Shown: positions 36,581-46,054, counted from the first letter of the stretch. The stretch is DNA of 55,804 bases from Candidatus Methylomirabilota bacterium (GCA_035764725.1 DASTYT010000028.1:1-55804); one strand, 5' to 3'. The notes: generated by a model from the sequence alone, not told the origin. Numbers and translations are program-made.

Positions 36581-36616
36581 GGGGGAGGGGAGCCCAGGGT
36601 GGCCCCTAACCCCCCG
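36580..36616 (+). terminator. possible terminator hairpin after sppA
   Basis: A G-rich arm (GGGGGG, then GGGGAGCC) can pair with GGCCCCT and CCCCCC around CAGGGT. Only short T stretches follow, so it could also be just a strong barrier hairpin before the ihfB promoter. Confidence 0.4.
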
Positions 36617-36622
36617 CCCTTC

Positions 36623-36652
36623 TTGACAATCTTTTCGATGGCATGCTAGCGT
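36623..36652 (+). promoter_or_regulatory. sigma-70-type promoter for ihfB
   Basis: A perfect -35 TTGACA (36623-36628) is followed after 18 bases by TAGCGT (36647-36652) with an extended TGC just upstream. The -10 is poor, but the extended TG would compensate. The leader to the ATG is about 75 bases. Confidence 0.5.
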
Positions 36653-36733
36653 GACGCAAGATCGCACTGCCCCCACGGGTGCTCCGATGGGGCGCGGGTC
36701 AAGCCGGGCCGGGCACGGGGAGGGAGTCAGGTC

Positions 36734-37009
36734 ATGACCAAAGCGGATCTCATCGACGAAGTGTCGAGGGTGTCGAGCCTGACGAAGAAGGAGACGGAGC
36801 TCATCGTGAACACCGTCTTCGACAACATCACTGACGCCCTCGCCAAGGGGGACAAGGTGGAGTTGCGGGGGTTCGGCAGCTTCCGGATCCGCCACCGGAA
36901 TTCCCGCAAGGGACGCAATCCCAAGACGGGAGACTCGGTGAGCGTGCCCGAGAAGCGGGTGCCCTTCTTCAAGGTCGGCAAGCGGCTGCGCGAGCTCGTC
37001 AACACCTAG
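36734..37009 (+). CDS. ihfB: Integration host factor beta-type subunit
   Basis: 91 residues of the HU/IHF family. It starts MTKADLIDEVS, and the DNA-binding arm signature is GFGSFRIRHRNSRKGRNPKTGDSVSVP, with the Pro at the arm tip. The VPEKRVPFFKVGKRLRELVN end is of the IhfB class. It bends DNA as a heterodimer with the IhfA-type subunit encoded at 48770. ATG follows GGGAGG at a good distance. It is 9 bases upstream of the HIT gene. Confidence 0.92.
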   Translation: MTKADLIDEVSRVSSLTKKETELIVNTVFDNITDALAKGDKVELRGFGSFRIRHRNSRKGRNPKTGDSVSVPEKRVPFFKVGKRLRELVNT

Positions 37010-37018
37010 CCCAGCCGA

Positions 37019-37504
37019 GTGGACCGCCTGTGGGCCCCGTGGCGGATGAGTTACGTGACTTCCGCCGGAGCGCCCGACGCCACCTGTGTCTTTTGCGCCG
37101 CTCTCTCCGCCGGTGACGACCGGCGGGCCCTGATCCTCCGGCGTGCCCCCCGCGCCTTCCTGGTCCTGAACGCGTTTCCCTACGCCACCGGCCACCTGCT
37201 CGCCATGCCCCTTCGCCATGTCGCACGCGTCGAGGACGTGACGACGGACGAGATGGCCGAGACCATGACCCTGGTGCAGGACGGCGTGCGCGCCCTCGCC
37301 GAGGGGTACAAGCCCGACGGCTTCAACATCGGCATGAACCTCGGCCGCGTGGCGGGGGCGGGCGTGCCGGGACACCTGCACATGCATGTGGTGCCGCGGT
37401 GGAACGGCGACACCAACTTCATGCCGGTAGTCGCCGAGACCAAGGTGCTGCCGGAATCCCTCGAGACGACCTACGACCGCCTGACGGCTCTGCTGCGCGC
37501 GTGA
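37019..37504 (+). CDS. HIT family hydrolase (Ap4A phosphorylase-like)
   Basis: 161 residues. The histidine triad is HLHMHVVPRW near 120-129, and CVFC (about 24-27) with a second zinc position may bind metal, as in the longer HIT proteins. The opening MDRLWAPWRMSYV is typical of the Ap4A phosphorylase-like branch. It would cleave dinucleoside polyphosphates or similar nucleotides. The GTG start lies 9 bases after ihfB, and the stop overlaps the mutS start (GTGA). The substrate is not proven. Confidence 0.88.
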   Translation: MDRLWAPWRMSYVTSAGAPDATCVFCAALSAGDDRRALILRRAPRAFLVLNAFPYATGHLLAMPLRHVARVEDVTTDEMAETMTLVQDGVRALAEGYKPDGFNIGMNLGRVAGAGVPGHLHMHVVPRWNGDTNFMPVVAETKVLPESLETTYDRLTALLRA

Positions 37505-40104
37505 CGGATCCCCGCGGCGCCGAGCTCACCCCGATGATGCAGCAGTACCGCGAGCTCAAGCGGCGGTACCCGGACTATCTGCTGCTCTTCCGCCTGGGCG
37601 ATTTCTACGAGCTCTTCTTCGAGGACGCGCAGCGCGGCGCTACCTTGCTTCAAATCACCCTCACCGCGCGTGGGGACGCGCCGATGGCGGGCATCCCGCA
37701 CCACGCCGCCGACACCTACATCGGCCGGCTCATCCGCCAGGGCCAGAAGGTCGCGGTGTGCGAGCAGATGGAGGCTCCCGGGAAGGGGAAGAAGCTCGTC
37801 CGGCGCGAGGTAGTGCGCGTGATCACACCGGGCACCCTCACCGACACTCAATACCTCGACGGCGCCGCGAACAACTACCTCCTCGCGGCCCACCGGGCGG
37901 GGTCCGCGCTGGGGCTGGCCCTGGTGGATGTCTCCACCGGTGAGTTCTGGGTGGGGGAGGACACGGTTGGGGCGGAGAGCCTGCTGGAGGCGGCGCTGCT
38001 GCGCCGGCCCGCCGAGCTGCTCATGGCCTCCGAGGGGGACGCCGCGCTACGCCAGCGGCTGGGCGGGCTCGGCGTGCCGCTCACAGTGGGCGACCATGGT
38101 TGGTTCAAGAGGGAGAATGCGCGCGAGCGGCTCCACGCGCACTTCCGCGTGGCTGACCTGGAGCGCTTCGGGCTCGGCGGCATGACCGCCGGCGTGCAGG
38201 CAGCCGGCGCGGCACTGACCTACCTGAGCGAGACACAGGGGGACCGGCTCGGCCACGTGAGCGGCCTCCTGCGCTTCACCGCGGGCGACGCCCTCGTGCT
38301 GGACCGCACCGCGCTCACCACCCTCGAGCTCTTCGAGACCGCGCAGGAGCGGGACGTGCGGGGATCGCTCATCGGCCTCCTCGACGTCACCCGCACGCCC
38401 ATGGGCGCGCGCTGTCTTCGGCAGTGGCTGCTCCGCCCGCTGTGCGAGACGGCGCCCATCGCGCGACGGCAGGATGCGGTGGCCGCGCTCGTGGACGCGC
38501 CGGCGGAGCGCGCGGCGTTGCGGACACGGCTCGCGCGCATCGGCGACATCGAACGGCTGGCGAGCCGCGCCGCCCTCGGCGTGGCCCATGCGCGCGACCT
38601 GGTGGCGCTCCGCGGCTATCTGCGCGAGCTGCCGGGCGCGCGCGAGGTTGTGGCCGGGCTGGGCACGCCGCTTCTCGCCGGCCTGGCCGAGGACGTGACC
38701 GCGGTGCCCGAGCTGGCGCGGCTCCTCGAGGACGCGCTCGAGGACGAGCCGCCGCGCGAGCTCCGGGATGGAGGGCTCATCCGCGAGGCGTGGAGCTCGG
38801 AGCTCGCCGACCTCCGACGGGCGGCGCGGGAGGCCAAGGACTGGATCGCCTCGCTCGAGGGGCGCGAACGGGCCCGCACCGGCATTCCCTCGCTGCGGGT
38901 CCGCTTCAACCGCGTCTTCGGCTACTCGATCGAGGTCTCGAATACCCACGCGAGCAAGGTTCCCCCCGAGTACGTCCGCCGGCAGACCCTGGTGGGCGCC
39001 GAGCGCTACGTCACCACCGAGCTCAAGGAGTACGAGAGCCGCGCCCTTGGGGCGGAGGAGCGCATGGCCGCGCTCGAGTTCGATCTCTTCGTCGAGATTC
39101 GCGCGCGCGTGGCCGCGGAGGCGGCCGGGCTCCTGCGCTCGGCCCGCGCGCTCGCCGCCCTCGACGCCCTCGCCGCCCTGGCGGAGGGGGCGCATCTGCG
39201 GGGCTGGGCGCGGCCGGTGGTCGACGACGGGCGCGTTCTCGAGATCCACGAGGGTCGCCACCCGGTGCTGGACGCTGCCGCGGGCTCCGCCTTCACGCCC
39301 AACGACGTGAGCCTCGACCCCGAGTCCACCCAGGTCGTCATCCTCACCGGGCCCAACATGAGCGGCAAGAGCGTGTTCATGCGCCAGATCGCGCTGCTCG
39401 TGATCCTGGCGCAGATGGGGAGCTTCATCCCGGCGCGCGCGGCCCGCATCGGCCTCGTGGACCGCGTGCTCACGCGCGTGGGCGCGCAGGACAACGTGGC
39501 GCGCGGCCAGAGCACCTTCCTCGTCGAGATGGTGGAGACCGCGAGCATCCTCGCCAACGTGACGCCCCGCAGCCTGGTGCTGCTGGACGAGGTGGGACGC
39601 GGCACCTCCACGCTCGATGGGCTCGCCATCGCGTGGGCGGTGACCGAGGCCCTCCACGACCACGGCGGGCGCCGCGGGCCCGGCGCCAAGGTGCTGTTCG
39701 CCACCCACTACCACGAGCTCACAGCGCTGGCCGAGCGGCTGCCGCGCGTGCGGAACTTCCACGTGGCGGTGCGCGAGTGGAACGACGAGATCGTGTTCCT
39801 GCACACGGTGCGGCCGGGCGGCACCGACCGCTCCTACGGCATCCAGGTGGCCCGTCTCGCCGGCCTGCCGGCGGCAGTGGTCGCGCGCGCCAAGGCCATC
39901 CTGGCCGACCTCGAGAGCGAGCGCGCGGCCCTGGCGGCGGCGGGCGCCGTCGCCGCGCCTGCCGAGCCGGTGCAGCTCGGCCTGTTCCCGGGAGGCAGTG
40001 ACCCGATCCTGAAGGACCTGGCCGCCCTGGACGTCGGCTCGACCACGCCGCTGCAGGCGCTCAACCTCCTTGCGGAGTGGCAGCGCCTCCTCCGGGAGCG
40101 GTAG
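37501..40104 (+). CDS. mutS: MutS, DNA mismatch recognition ATPase
   Basis: 867 residues, full MutS length. The mismatch-binding FYE motif is Phe35-Tyr36-Glu37, followed by the connector, lever and clamp regions. The ATPase has Walker A GPNMSGKS at 617-624, LLDEVGRGTSTLDG as Walker B and D-loop, and a conserved TATHYHEL-type His loop (FATHYHEL). A short C-terminal stretch (QLGLFPGG) is followed by a tail that may mediate dimerisation. It starts mismatch repair with MutL, encoded 18 bases downstream. GTG start in the HIT stop. Confidence 0.96.
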   Translation: MTDPRGAELTPMMQQYRELKRRYPDYLLLFRLGDFYELFFEDAQRGATLLQITLTARGDAPMAGIPHHAADTYIGRLIRQGQKVAVCEQMEAPGKGKKLVRREVVRVITPGTLTDTQYLDGAANNYLLAAHRAGSALGLALVDVSTGEFWVGEDTVGAESLLEAALLRRPAELLMASEGDAALRQRLGGLGVPLTVGDHGWFKRENARERLHAHFRVADLERFGLGGMTAGVQAAGAALTYLSETQGDRLGHVSGLLRFTAGDALVLDRTALTTLELFETAQERDVRGSLIGLLDVTRTPMGARCLRQWLLRPLCETAPIARRQDAVAALVDAPAERAALRTRLARIGDIERLASRAALGVAHARDLVALRGYLRELPGAREVVAGLGTPLLAGLAEDVTAVPELARLLEDALEDEPPRELRDGGLIREAWSSELADLRRAAREAKDWIASLEGRERARTGIPSLRVRFNRVFGYSIEVSNTHASKVPPEYVRRQTLVGAERYVTTELKEYESRALGAEERMAALEFDLFVEIRARVAAEAAGLLRSARALAALDALAALAEGAHLRGWARPVVDDGRVLEIHEGRHPVLDAAAGSAFTPNDVSLDPESTQVVILTGPNMSGKSVFMRQIALLVILAQMGSFIPARAARIGLVDRVLTRVGAQDNVARGQSTFLVEMVETASILANVTPRSLVLLDEVGRGTSTLDGLAIAWAVTEALHDHGGRRGPGAKVLFATHYHELTALAERLPRVRNFHVAVREWNDEIVFLHTVRPGGTDRSYGIQVARLAGLPAAVVARAKAILADLESERAALAAAGAVAAPAEPVQLGLFPGGSDPILKDLAALDVGSTTPLQALNLLAEWQRLLRER

Positions 40105-40122
40105 GCTGAGGCGGGATCGCCC

Positions 40123-41859
40123 GTGAGCCGGATCAAGCCGCTGCCCGAGCACCTCGTCAACAAGATCGCCGCCGGCGAGGTGGTGGAGCGCCCGGCTTCG
40201 GTGGTGAAGGAGCTGGTAGAGAACGCCATCGACGCCGAGGCCGCGCACATCACCGTGGATCTTCGCGACGCGGGCCGTCAGCTCATCCGCGTGCGCGACG
40301 ACGGGATCGGGATGACCGCGGAGGAGCTCGGCTGGGCCCTCACGCGCCACGCCACCTCCAAGATCGCGACTGACGCCGATCTCGACGCCATCCACACGCT
40401 CGGCTTCCGGGGCGAGGCGCTGCCCGCCATCACCGCGGTGAGCCGCTTCTCGCTGCTGTCGTGCGCGAAGGGCGCGGTGGAGGGCGCGCTGGTGCGGGGA
40501 GCCGCCGGCGAGGCCGAGCCCACGCTGACGGTAGCGGCTCCTCCGGGCACCACCGTGGAGGTGCAGGACCTCTTCTTCAACACCCCGGCGCGGCTCAAGT
40601 TCCTCAAGGCCGCCCGCACCGAGCTCTCGATGCTGCTGCGCCTACTCCAGGGCGTGGCGCTCGCGCACCCGGAGCTCCACCTCGCGGTGACGCACGACGG
40701 CCGGGCCGCCCTCACCGCGCCGCGCGCGCGGAGCCTGCGCGAGCGGGTCGGCGCCCTCTACGGCTGGGAGGTGTCGGCCAAGATGCTCGACGTGCGCCGC
40801 GCCGAGCACGGCCTGGCCCTGGTTGGGCTGATCGCGCCACCGCAGCATGCGCGGGCGAGCCGCGAGGAGATCACCTGGGTGGTGAACGGCCGGCCGGTGC
40901 GCGACACCGCGCTCACCCAGACGCTCCTCGACGCCTACCGACCGCTGCTCGCCCGCGATCAGCGTCCCGTGGCAGTGATCTGGATCGATTGCCCGCCGCA
41001 GGACGTGGACGTGAACGTGCATCCCGCCAAGGCCTGGGTGCGCTTCCGGGCGCCGCGCGTAGTGCAGGAGACGCTCTACCTCGCCGTACAGGAGGCGCTC
41101 CGCGCCGCCGAGGTGGTGCAGCGCCAGGGTGGCATCGCGCCCGGCGGCGCGATGCCGGTGCCGGCCCCGGGCGCCGCGGATGGCGCGCCGCTCGCGCCCA
41201 CGCTCGAGGCCGTCCCGGGCGCCCTCGCGGACGGAAGCCAGCCCGGCCTCTTTCACGAGACGGTCGCGGGATGGCCGGGCGAGCGCTTCGGCGCGGTCGT
41301 GGGCCAGCTCCAGGAGACATTCGTGGTCGCCGCGACCGACGAGGAGGTGTTCTTCGTCGATCAGCACGTGGCCCACGAGCGCGTGGTCTACGAGCGTCTC
41401 GAGGCGGAGCTCCAGGCCGGCCCGCTGGCCTCGCAGGAGCTGCTATTCCCGGAGACGCTCGACCTGCCGCCAGCGCTGCGCGCGCGGCTCGACGAGTGGG
41501 TGCCCACGCTGGAGCGCCTCGGCTTCGCGCTGGAGGGCTTCGGCGGCGGCACGCGGCTCGTGCGCGCGGTGCCTGCGCTCCTCGCGCGACGCGAGCCGCG
41601 GCGCCTGATCACGCGCATGCTGGAGGAGCTGGCGAGCCCGGGGAAGGAGGGAGAGGCCCCGCTGCTCGAGCGGGCGCTCGCCTTCGTGGCGTGCCGCGCC
41701 GCCATCAAGGCGCCCGCCCCACTGGAGCGCGAGGAGATGCGGCGCCTTCTCGCCGATCTCTCGGCCACGCGCACGCCGTTCTTCTGCCCGCACGGCCGTC
41801 CCATCGTCTCGCGCCTCTCGCTGCGAGAAATCCGGAAGGAGCTCCGACGCACGTGGTAG
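40123..41859 (+). CDS. mutL: MutL, mismatch repair endonuclease
   Basis: 578 residues. The GHKL ATPase has IAAGEVVERPASVVKELVENAIDA, DDGIGM and the GFRGEAL lid motif. After a Pro-Ala linker (about 330-395) the C-terminal domain keeps the endonuclease motif as DQHVAHERVVYE (a Val replaces the usual first Ala), plus ACRAAIKA and CPHGRP, the zinc-site motifs. It therefore should nick DNA itself, in a MutH-independent pathway. GTG start 18 bases after mutS. Confidence 0.95.
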   Translation: MSRIKPLPEHLVNKIAAGEVVERPASVVKELVENAIDAEAAHITVDLRDAGRQLIRVRDDGIGMTAEELGWALTRHATSKIATDADLDAIHTLGFRGEALPAITAVSRFSLLSCAKGAVEGALVRGAAGEAEPTLTVAAPPGTTVEVQDLFFNTPARLKFLKAARTELSMLLRLLQGVALAHPELHLAVTHDGRAALTAPRARSLRERVGALYGWEVSAKMLDVRRAEHGLALVGLIAPPQHARASREEITWVVNGRPVRDTALTQTLLDAYRPLLARDQRPVAVIWIDCPPQDVDVNVHPAKAWVRFRAPRVVQETLYLAVQEALRAAEVVQRQGGIAPGGAMPVPAPGAADGAPLAPTLEAVPGALADGSQPGLFHETVAGWPGERFGAVVGQLQETFVVAATDEEVFFVDQHVAHERVVYERLEAELQAGPLASQELLFPETLDLPPALRARLDEWVPTLERLGFALEGFGGGTRLVRAVPALLARREPRRLITRMLEELASPGKEGEAPLLERALAFVACRAAIKAPAPLEREEMRRLLADLSATRTPFFCPHGRPIVSRLSLREIRKELRRTW

Positions 41860-41898
41860 TGCGAGCCGCAGCCGAAGGCGAGGCGAGTCATACGAAGA

Positions 41899-42849
41899 AT
41901 GAAACAGCCGAACGCTGAGGCCTCCCTCCTCGTCATCGTCGGCCCCACCGCGGTGGGCAAGACCGACGTCGCCGTCCGCCTGGCCGCACGGCTGCCCCTG
42001 GAGGCGGTGAGCGCGGACTCGCGGCAGGTGTATCGCGGCATGGACATCGGCACCGGCAAGCCCACCGAGGCCGAGCGCGCCGAGTTACGTCATCATCTCC
42101 TGGACGTCGTGGACCCGTCCGAGCGCTATCACGCCGCGCGCTTCCGGCGCGAAGCCCTGGAGGCCATCGACGCCATCCGCGCGCGCGGCCGGCTACCGCT
42201 CGTGGTGGGCGGCACCGGCCTCTACGTGCGCGCGCTGCTCAAGGGCCTTCACCCCGCGCCTCCCGCCGATCCGGCGCTACGCCGGGAGCTCGAGGCCTCG
42301 CTGGCCGCCCATGGTCCGGAAGCGCTGCATCGACGCCTGGCCGCTCGCGACCCGGGCGCGGCCGCACGCCTGCATCCGCGCGATCACGTACGCATCGTGC
42401 GCGCCCTCGAGGTGGACGTGCTGGGCGGGCCGGGGGCCGAGCGCGCGGACTGGGCGCGGGCGGTGCCGCCATTCCGCCTACTGATGGTGGGGCTCCGCCA
42501 GCCGCGCGAGGCGCTCAATCGTCGCATCGCCGATCGCGTGCGCGCCATGGTGGCCCATGGCATGATGGAAGAAGTGCGCGAGCTCCTCGCCGCCGGCTGC
42601 GACGACACGCTGCCCGCCATGGGCGGCATCGGGTACCGCCAGTTCGTCGCCGTGCTCCGCGGCACGATGACCGAGGCCGACGCGGTCCGGCTCATGATCC
42701 GCGACACCACCCGCTACGCCAAGCGCCAGATGACCTGGTTCGCCCGCGATCGCGAGATCCGCTGGCTCGACGTGGACGCGGTGGGCGGCCCGCCTGGGGC
42801 GGCCGCCACCATCGAGGCCTGGGCGCGCGAGGAGGGGCTCACCCGGTGA
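41899..42849 (+). CDS. miaA: MiaA, tRNA dimethylallyltransferase
   Basis: 316 residues. The P-loop is VGPTAVGKT (about 14-22), the catalytic ADSRQVYRGMDIGTGKP stretch follows, and the C-terminal GGIGYRQF and DTTRYAKRQMTWFARD are conserved. It adds the isopentenyl group to A37 of tRNAs reading UNN codons. It lies between mutL and hflX, the same order as in E. coli, where hfq sits between miaA and hflX; no hfq is present here. The ATG is 39 bases after mutL, and the stop overlaps hflX. Confidence 0.95.
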   Translation: MKQPNAEASLLVIVGPTAVGKTDVAVRLAARLPLEAVSADSRQVYRGMDIGTGKPTEAERAELRHHLLDVVDPSERYHAARFRREALEAIDAIRARGRLPLVVGGTGLYVRALLKGLHPAPPADPALRRELEASLAAHGPEALHRRLAARDPGAAARLHPRDHVRIVRALEVDVLGGPGAERADWARAVPPFRLLMVGLRQPREALNRRIADRVRAMVAHGMMEEVRELLAAGCDDTLPAMGGIGYRQFVAVLRGTMTEADAVRLMIRDTTRYAKRQMTWFARDREIRWLDVDAVGGPPGAAATIEAWAREEGLTR

Positions 42850-44099
42850 GCGTGCGCGAGAAGGCCGTCCTGACCGCGCTACGGCTTCCCAAGCAGCCGC
42901 GCTTCGAGGTGGACGAGTCGCTCGACGAGCTGGGTCGCCTGGCCGAGTCGGCGGGCGCCGAGGTGGTGGGCCGCATGACGCAGGATCGCCGCGCCCCCAC
43001 CCCCGGCCTCTACTTCGGCAAGGGCAAGGTCGAGGAGCTGCGCGAGTGGTCCCGCGAGCAGGGTGCGAACCTCATGATCTCGGACGACGCGCTCTCGCCC
43101 ATCCAGGAGCGCAACCTCGGTGGCAGCCTCGGCCTCAAGGTGATCGATCGCACCGCGCTGATCCTCGACATCTTCGCGCAGCGCGCGCGCACGATGGAGG
43201 GCAAGCTCCAGGTCGAGCTGGCGCAGCTCTCCTACCTGCTCCCGCGGCTGGTCGGACAGTGGCGGCATCTCGAGCGGCTGGGCGGTGGCATCGGCACGCG
43301 GGGACCGGGCGAGACCCAGCTGGAGTCCGACCGGCGCATGATCCGCCACCGCATCCAGAAGCTCCGCGACGAGCTCAAGCGGGTGCGCGTGCATCGCCGC
43401 CTCGTCCGCGACCGGCGGCAGGCCACCGGCTATCCGGTGGTGGCGCTCGTCGGCTACACCAATGCCGGCAAGACCACGCTTCTCAATCAGCTCACCGGCG
43501 CCGGCCGCGTTGCCGCGGATCGTCTCTTCGACACGCTGGATCCGTCCGCCCGCCTGGTGTCGGCGCCCGGCCATGCCCCGTTCATCCTCACCGACACGGT
43601 GGGCTTCATCCGCAAGCTGCCGCATCAGCTCGTGGCCGCGTTCAAGGCCACGCTGGAGGAGCTGGCCGAGGCCGATCTCCTCATCCACGTGGTGGACGCG
43701 AGCCACCCCGGGCTGGACGATCAGATGGCCGCGGTAGAGGGCCTGCTCGCCGAGCTCGAGCTCTCCGAGCGTCCGTCCATCGTGGCGCTCAACAAGGTCG
43801 ACCGGCTCGACCACGACAGCGCGCTCGACGCCCTTACCGCGCGGTTCAACGGCGTCGCGCTCTCCGCGCGCACGGGGCAGGGGGCGGAGACGCTGCTCGA
43901 GCGCATCGGCCAGCACTTCCGCCCGCGGACCGAGCGGCTTCGGCTCCTCATTCCGTATCGCGACGGTCCGGCCCTCGCCCTCTGCTACGAGCGTGGCCGC
44001 GTTCTTTCGCGCGCCGACCTGCCCGAGGGGATTCGCGTCGAGGTCGAGGTGCCACGCCGCCTCGCCGGCCAGCTCAAGACCTATCGCCGGGACGATTAG
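42846..44099 (+). CDS. hflX: HflX, ribosome-associated GTPase
   Basis: 417 residues. The HflX N-domain (about 1-180) has GLYFGKGKVEEL and DDALSPIQERNL, and a coiled coil including GGIGTRGPGETQLE. The GTPase domain has G1 GYTNAGKTT at 203-211, G3 DTVGFIRKLP and G4 NKVD. HflX splits stalled or hibernating ribosomes after stress. It overlaps miaA by 4 bases and is followed by an 80-base gap with a promoter for pgsA. Confidence 0.95.
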   Translation: MSVREKAVLTALRLPKQPRFEVDESLDELGRLAESAGAEVVGRMTQDRRAPTPGLYFGKGKVEELREWSREQGANLMISDDALSPIQERNLGGSLGLKVIDRTALILDIFAQRARTMEGKLQVELAQLSYLLPRLVGQWRHLERLGGGIGTRGPGETQLESDRRMIRHRIQKLRDELKRVRVHRRLVRDRRQATGYPVVALVGYTNAGKTTLLNQLTGAGRVAADRLFDTLDPSARLVSAPGHAPFILTDTVGFIRKLPHQLVAAFKATLEELAEADLLIHVVDASHPGLDDQMAAVEGLLAELELSERPSIVALNKVDRLDHDSALDALTARFNGVALSARTGQGAETLLERIGQHFRPRTERLRLLIPYRDGPALALCYERGRVLSRADLPEGIRVEVEVPRRLAGQLKTYRRDD

Positions 44100-44144
44100 G
44101 CGCCTTGGCCGGGCCGGCGTCTCCGCGGCCTCCGGCGGGGTCGG

Positions 44145-44153
44145 TGCTACAAT
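44145..44153 (+). promoter_or_regulatory. extended -10 promoter before pgsA
   Basis: TGCTACAAT is an extended -10 (TGn then TACAAT) with no clear -35. It is 26 bases before the ATG at 44180 and would place the transcript start near 44160, after the upstream in-frame ATG at 44156, favouring the later start. Confidence 0.5.
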
Positions 44154-44179
44154 CCATGGGCTGCCGTCGCGGCTCACCC

Positions 44180-44728
44180 ATGGGACTGGCTAACTGGCTG
44201 ACCATCCTCCGGATCCTCCTGATCCCGGTCTTCGTCACCCTCCTCGTCTATCGACGGGCGGGTGAGGCGCTCCTGGTCTTCTGCCTGGCCAGCCTCACCG
44301 ACATGCTGGACGGCTACATCGCGCGGAGTCAGGGGAGCCAGTCGCGCCTGGGCGCCTTTCTCGATCCGGTGGCGGACAAGCTCCTGCTGACGTCGGCGTT
44401 CGTCACCCTGACGTATCTCAAGGTCATCCCGTTCTGGCTCACCGCGGTGGTCGTGAGCCGCGACTTGATCCTCTCGGTTGGCGTGCTCGTCATCCACGTG
44501 TCCGGCGGCACCGTGCATCCCGCGCCGACGTGGGTCGGCAAGACCTCGACGGTGTGCCAGATGGCCGCGGTGCTGGCCGCGATGCTCGCCTTCTTCTTCC
44601 GCGTGCCGACCATTCCCATGCTCTTCGCCTGGCTCGCCGCGTTGTTCACCGTGACCTCGGGCCTGCAGTACCTCGTGCAGGGTCTCAAGCAGCTGAACCC
44701 GCCGGCCGGGGTGGCGGGGCGGAGCTAG
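44180..44728 (+). CDS. pgsA: PgsA, CDP-diacylglycerol-glycerol-3-phosphate phosphatidyltransferase
   Basis: 182 residues, four to six membrane helices. The CDP-alcohol phosphotransferase motif D-x2-DG-x2-AR-x8-G-x3-D-x3-D is complete in the stretch from DMLDGYIAR to FLDPVADK. It makes phosphatidylglycerol phosphate in the inner membrane. ATG 44180 begins MGLANWLTILRILLIP, the family start; an earlier ATG at 44156 adds eight residues but lies before the predicted transcript start. The gene is 3 bases before the DUF512 gene. Confidence 0.93.
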   Translation: MGLANWLTILRILLIPVFVTLLVYRRAGEALLVFCLASLTDMLDGYIARSQGSQSRLGAFLDPVADKLLLTSAFVTLTYLKVIPFWLTAVVVSRDLILSVGVLVIHVSGGTVHPAPTWVGKTSTVCQMAAVLAAMLAFFFRVPTIPMLFAWLAALFTVTSGLQYLVQGLKQLNPPAGVAGRS

Positions 44729-44731
44729 GCG

Positions 44732-46054
44732 ATGGCGCGTCGCAAGAGCGAGAAAGACGGCGTGGTGGTGGGCGCGGTGGCGGCGCGCGGGCCTGCGCAG
44801 CGGGGTGGGCTACGCCCCGGCGACCGCATCGTCGCCATCAACGGGCAGCCCGTGCGCGACGTCATCGACTTCCACTTCAATGCCGGCGAAGCGCGGCTAA
44901 CCTGCGCGGTGGAGCGCGAGGGCGCGCGCGCGTCGGTGGTCGTCGAGCGGCGCGGCGCCGATCTCGGCCTCGAGCTGCTCGCCCCGACCCCCTCGGAGAT
45001 CTCCACCTGCGCGAACAAGTGCGTGTTCTGCTTCATCCACCAGCTTCCGCGGGGCATGCGCAAGAGCCTCTACGTCAAGGACGACGACTACCGGCTGTCG
45101 TTCCTGCACGGCAACTACATCACCCTCACCGACCTCGAGGAGCCCGAGCTCGAGCGGATCGAGACGCAGCGGCTCTCGCCCCTCTATGTGTCGGTGCACG
45201 CCACCGACCCCGATCTCCGTCACCGGTTGCTGGGCGAGCCGCGCGTCAAGCGCGACCTCATGCCGACCATGGCCCGCCTCGGCCGCGCCGGCATCCGCAT
45301 GCACGCTCAGATCGTGCTCTGCCCGGGCTGGAACGACGGGCCGCAGCTCGAGCGATCCGTCCGTGAGCTCTCCGCGCTACACCCGGCGGTCGCGACGACC
45401 GCCGTGGTGCCGGTCGGCCTGACGGCGCATCGCGAGCGCCTGCCCGAGCTCCGCACGCTCACCGTGGACGAGGCGCGCGCCCTCGTGGGGACCATCGCGC
45501 AATGGCAGGCCGAGCTCCGCCCGCGTCTCGGCACCCGCTTCGTCTGGGGTGGCGACGAGCTCTATCTCCAGGCCGGGCTCCCCATCCCGTCGCGAGCCGC
45601 CTACGAAGGCTTCCCGGTGGTGGAGGACGGCATCGGGCTCGTGCGCCGCTTCGAGGATGAGTGGGCTCGCGTCCGGCGCCGCGCGCCCGCGCGGCTCGTG
45701 CGCCACCGCGCCGTGACCGTCGTCACGGGCGAGATGTACGCACCCCGCCTCGAGCGGCTCATCGCGGGGCTTGCCGTGCAGGGCCTCGACGCGCGCGTCA
45801 AAGCCATCAGGAATGAATGGTTCGGCGGGAGCGTCCAGGTGGCGGGCCTCCTCACCGGCGCCGACATCCAGCACCAGCTCGCGGGAACCGCGCTCGGCGA
45901 GGTCGTGTTCGTCCCGTCGGTCGCCCTGCGCGACAGCGTGGGCGTGTTCCTCGACGACCTCACGCCCGGCGATCTCGCGGCCGCCCTCGGCGTGCCCGTA
46001 CGCCCCATCGAGCCCGGGGCGCGGGCGCTCCTCGAGGCGCTCGTCGCCGCCTGA
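44732..46054 (+). CDS. DUF512 protein: PDZ plus radical SAM-like iron-sulfur domain
   Basis: 440 residues. An N-terminal PDZ-like domain (about 8-60: VAARGPAQRGGLRPGDRIVAING) precedes a radical SAM-like cluster CxxxCxxC at Cys93, Cys97 and Cys100 in TCANKCVFCF. The DUF512 C-terminal half follows, with FVWGGDELYL and TGEMYAP. The family is widespread and often next to der, as here. It is suspected to serve ribosome or tRNA-related iron-sulfur chemistry, but no reaction is established. Twenty-three bases separate its stop from der. Confidence 0.88.
   Translation: MARRKSEKDGVVVGAVAARGPAQRGGLRPGDRIVAINGQPVRDVIDFHFNAGEARLTCAVEREGARASVVVERRGADLGLELLAPTPSEISTCANKCVFCFIHQLPRGMRKSLYVKDDDYRLSFLHGNYITLTDLEEPELERIETQRLSPLYVSVHATDPDLRHRLLGEPRVKRDLMPTMARLGRAGIRMHAQIVLCPGWNDGPQLERSVRELSALHPAVATTAVVPVGLTAHRERLPELRTLTVDEARALVGTIAQWQAELRPRLGTRFVWGGDELYLQAGLPIPSRAAYEGFPVVEDGIGLVRRFEDEWARVRRRAPARLVRHRAVTVVTGEMYAPRLERLIAGLAVQGLDARVKAIRNEWFGGSVQVAGLLTGADIQHQLAGTALGEVVFVPSVALRDSVGVFLDDLTPGDLAAALGVPVRPIEPGARALLEALVAA

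Noticed and set aside
34288..36609. Plus-strand ORF of 773 codons spanning rpsA and sppA
   Set aside because: It is an Arg/Ala/Gly-rich out-of-frame reading of two clear genes; the spanning is chance.
38047..40395. Long minus-strand ORF opposite mutS
   Set aside because: Antisense shadow of mutS with His/Arg/Glu-rich composition and no motif.
41860..41898. Promoter before miaA
   Set aside because: The 39-base gap has no recognisable -10 or -35; cotranscription with mutL is simpler.
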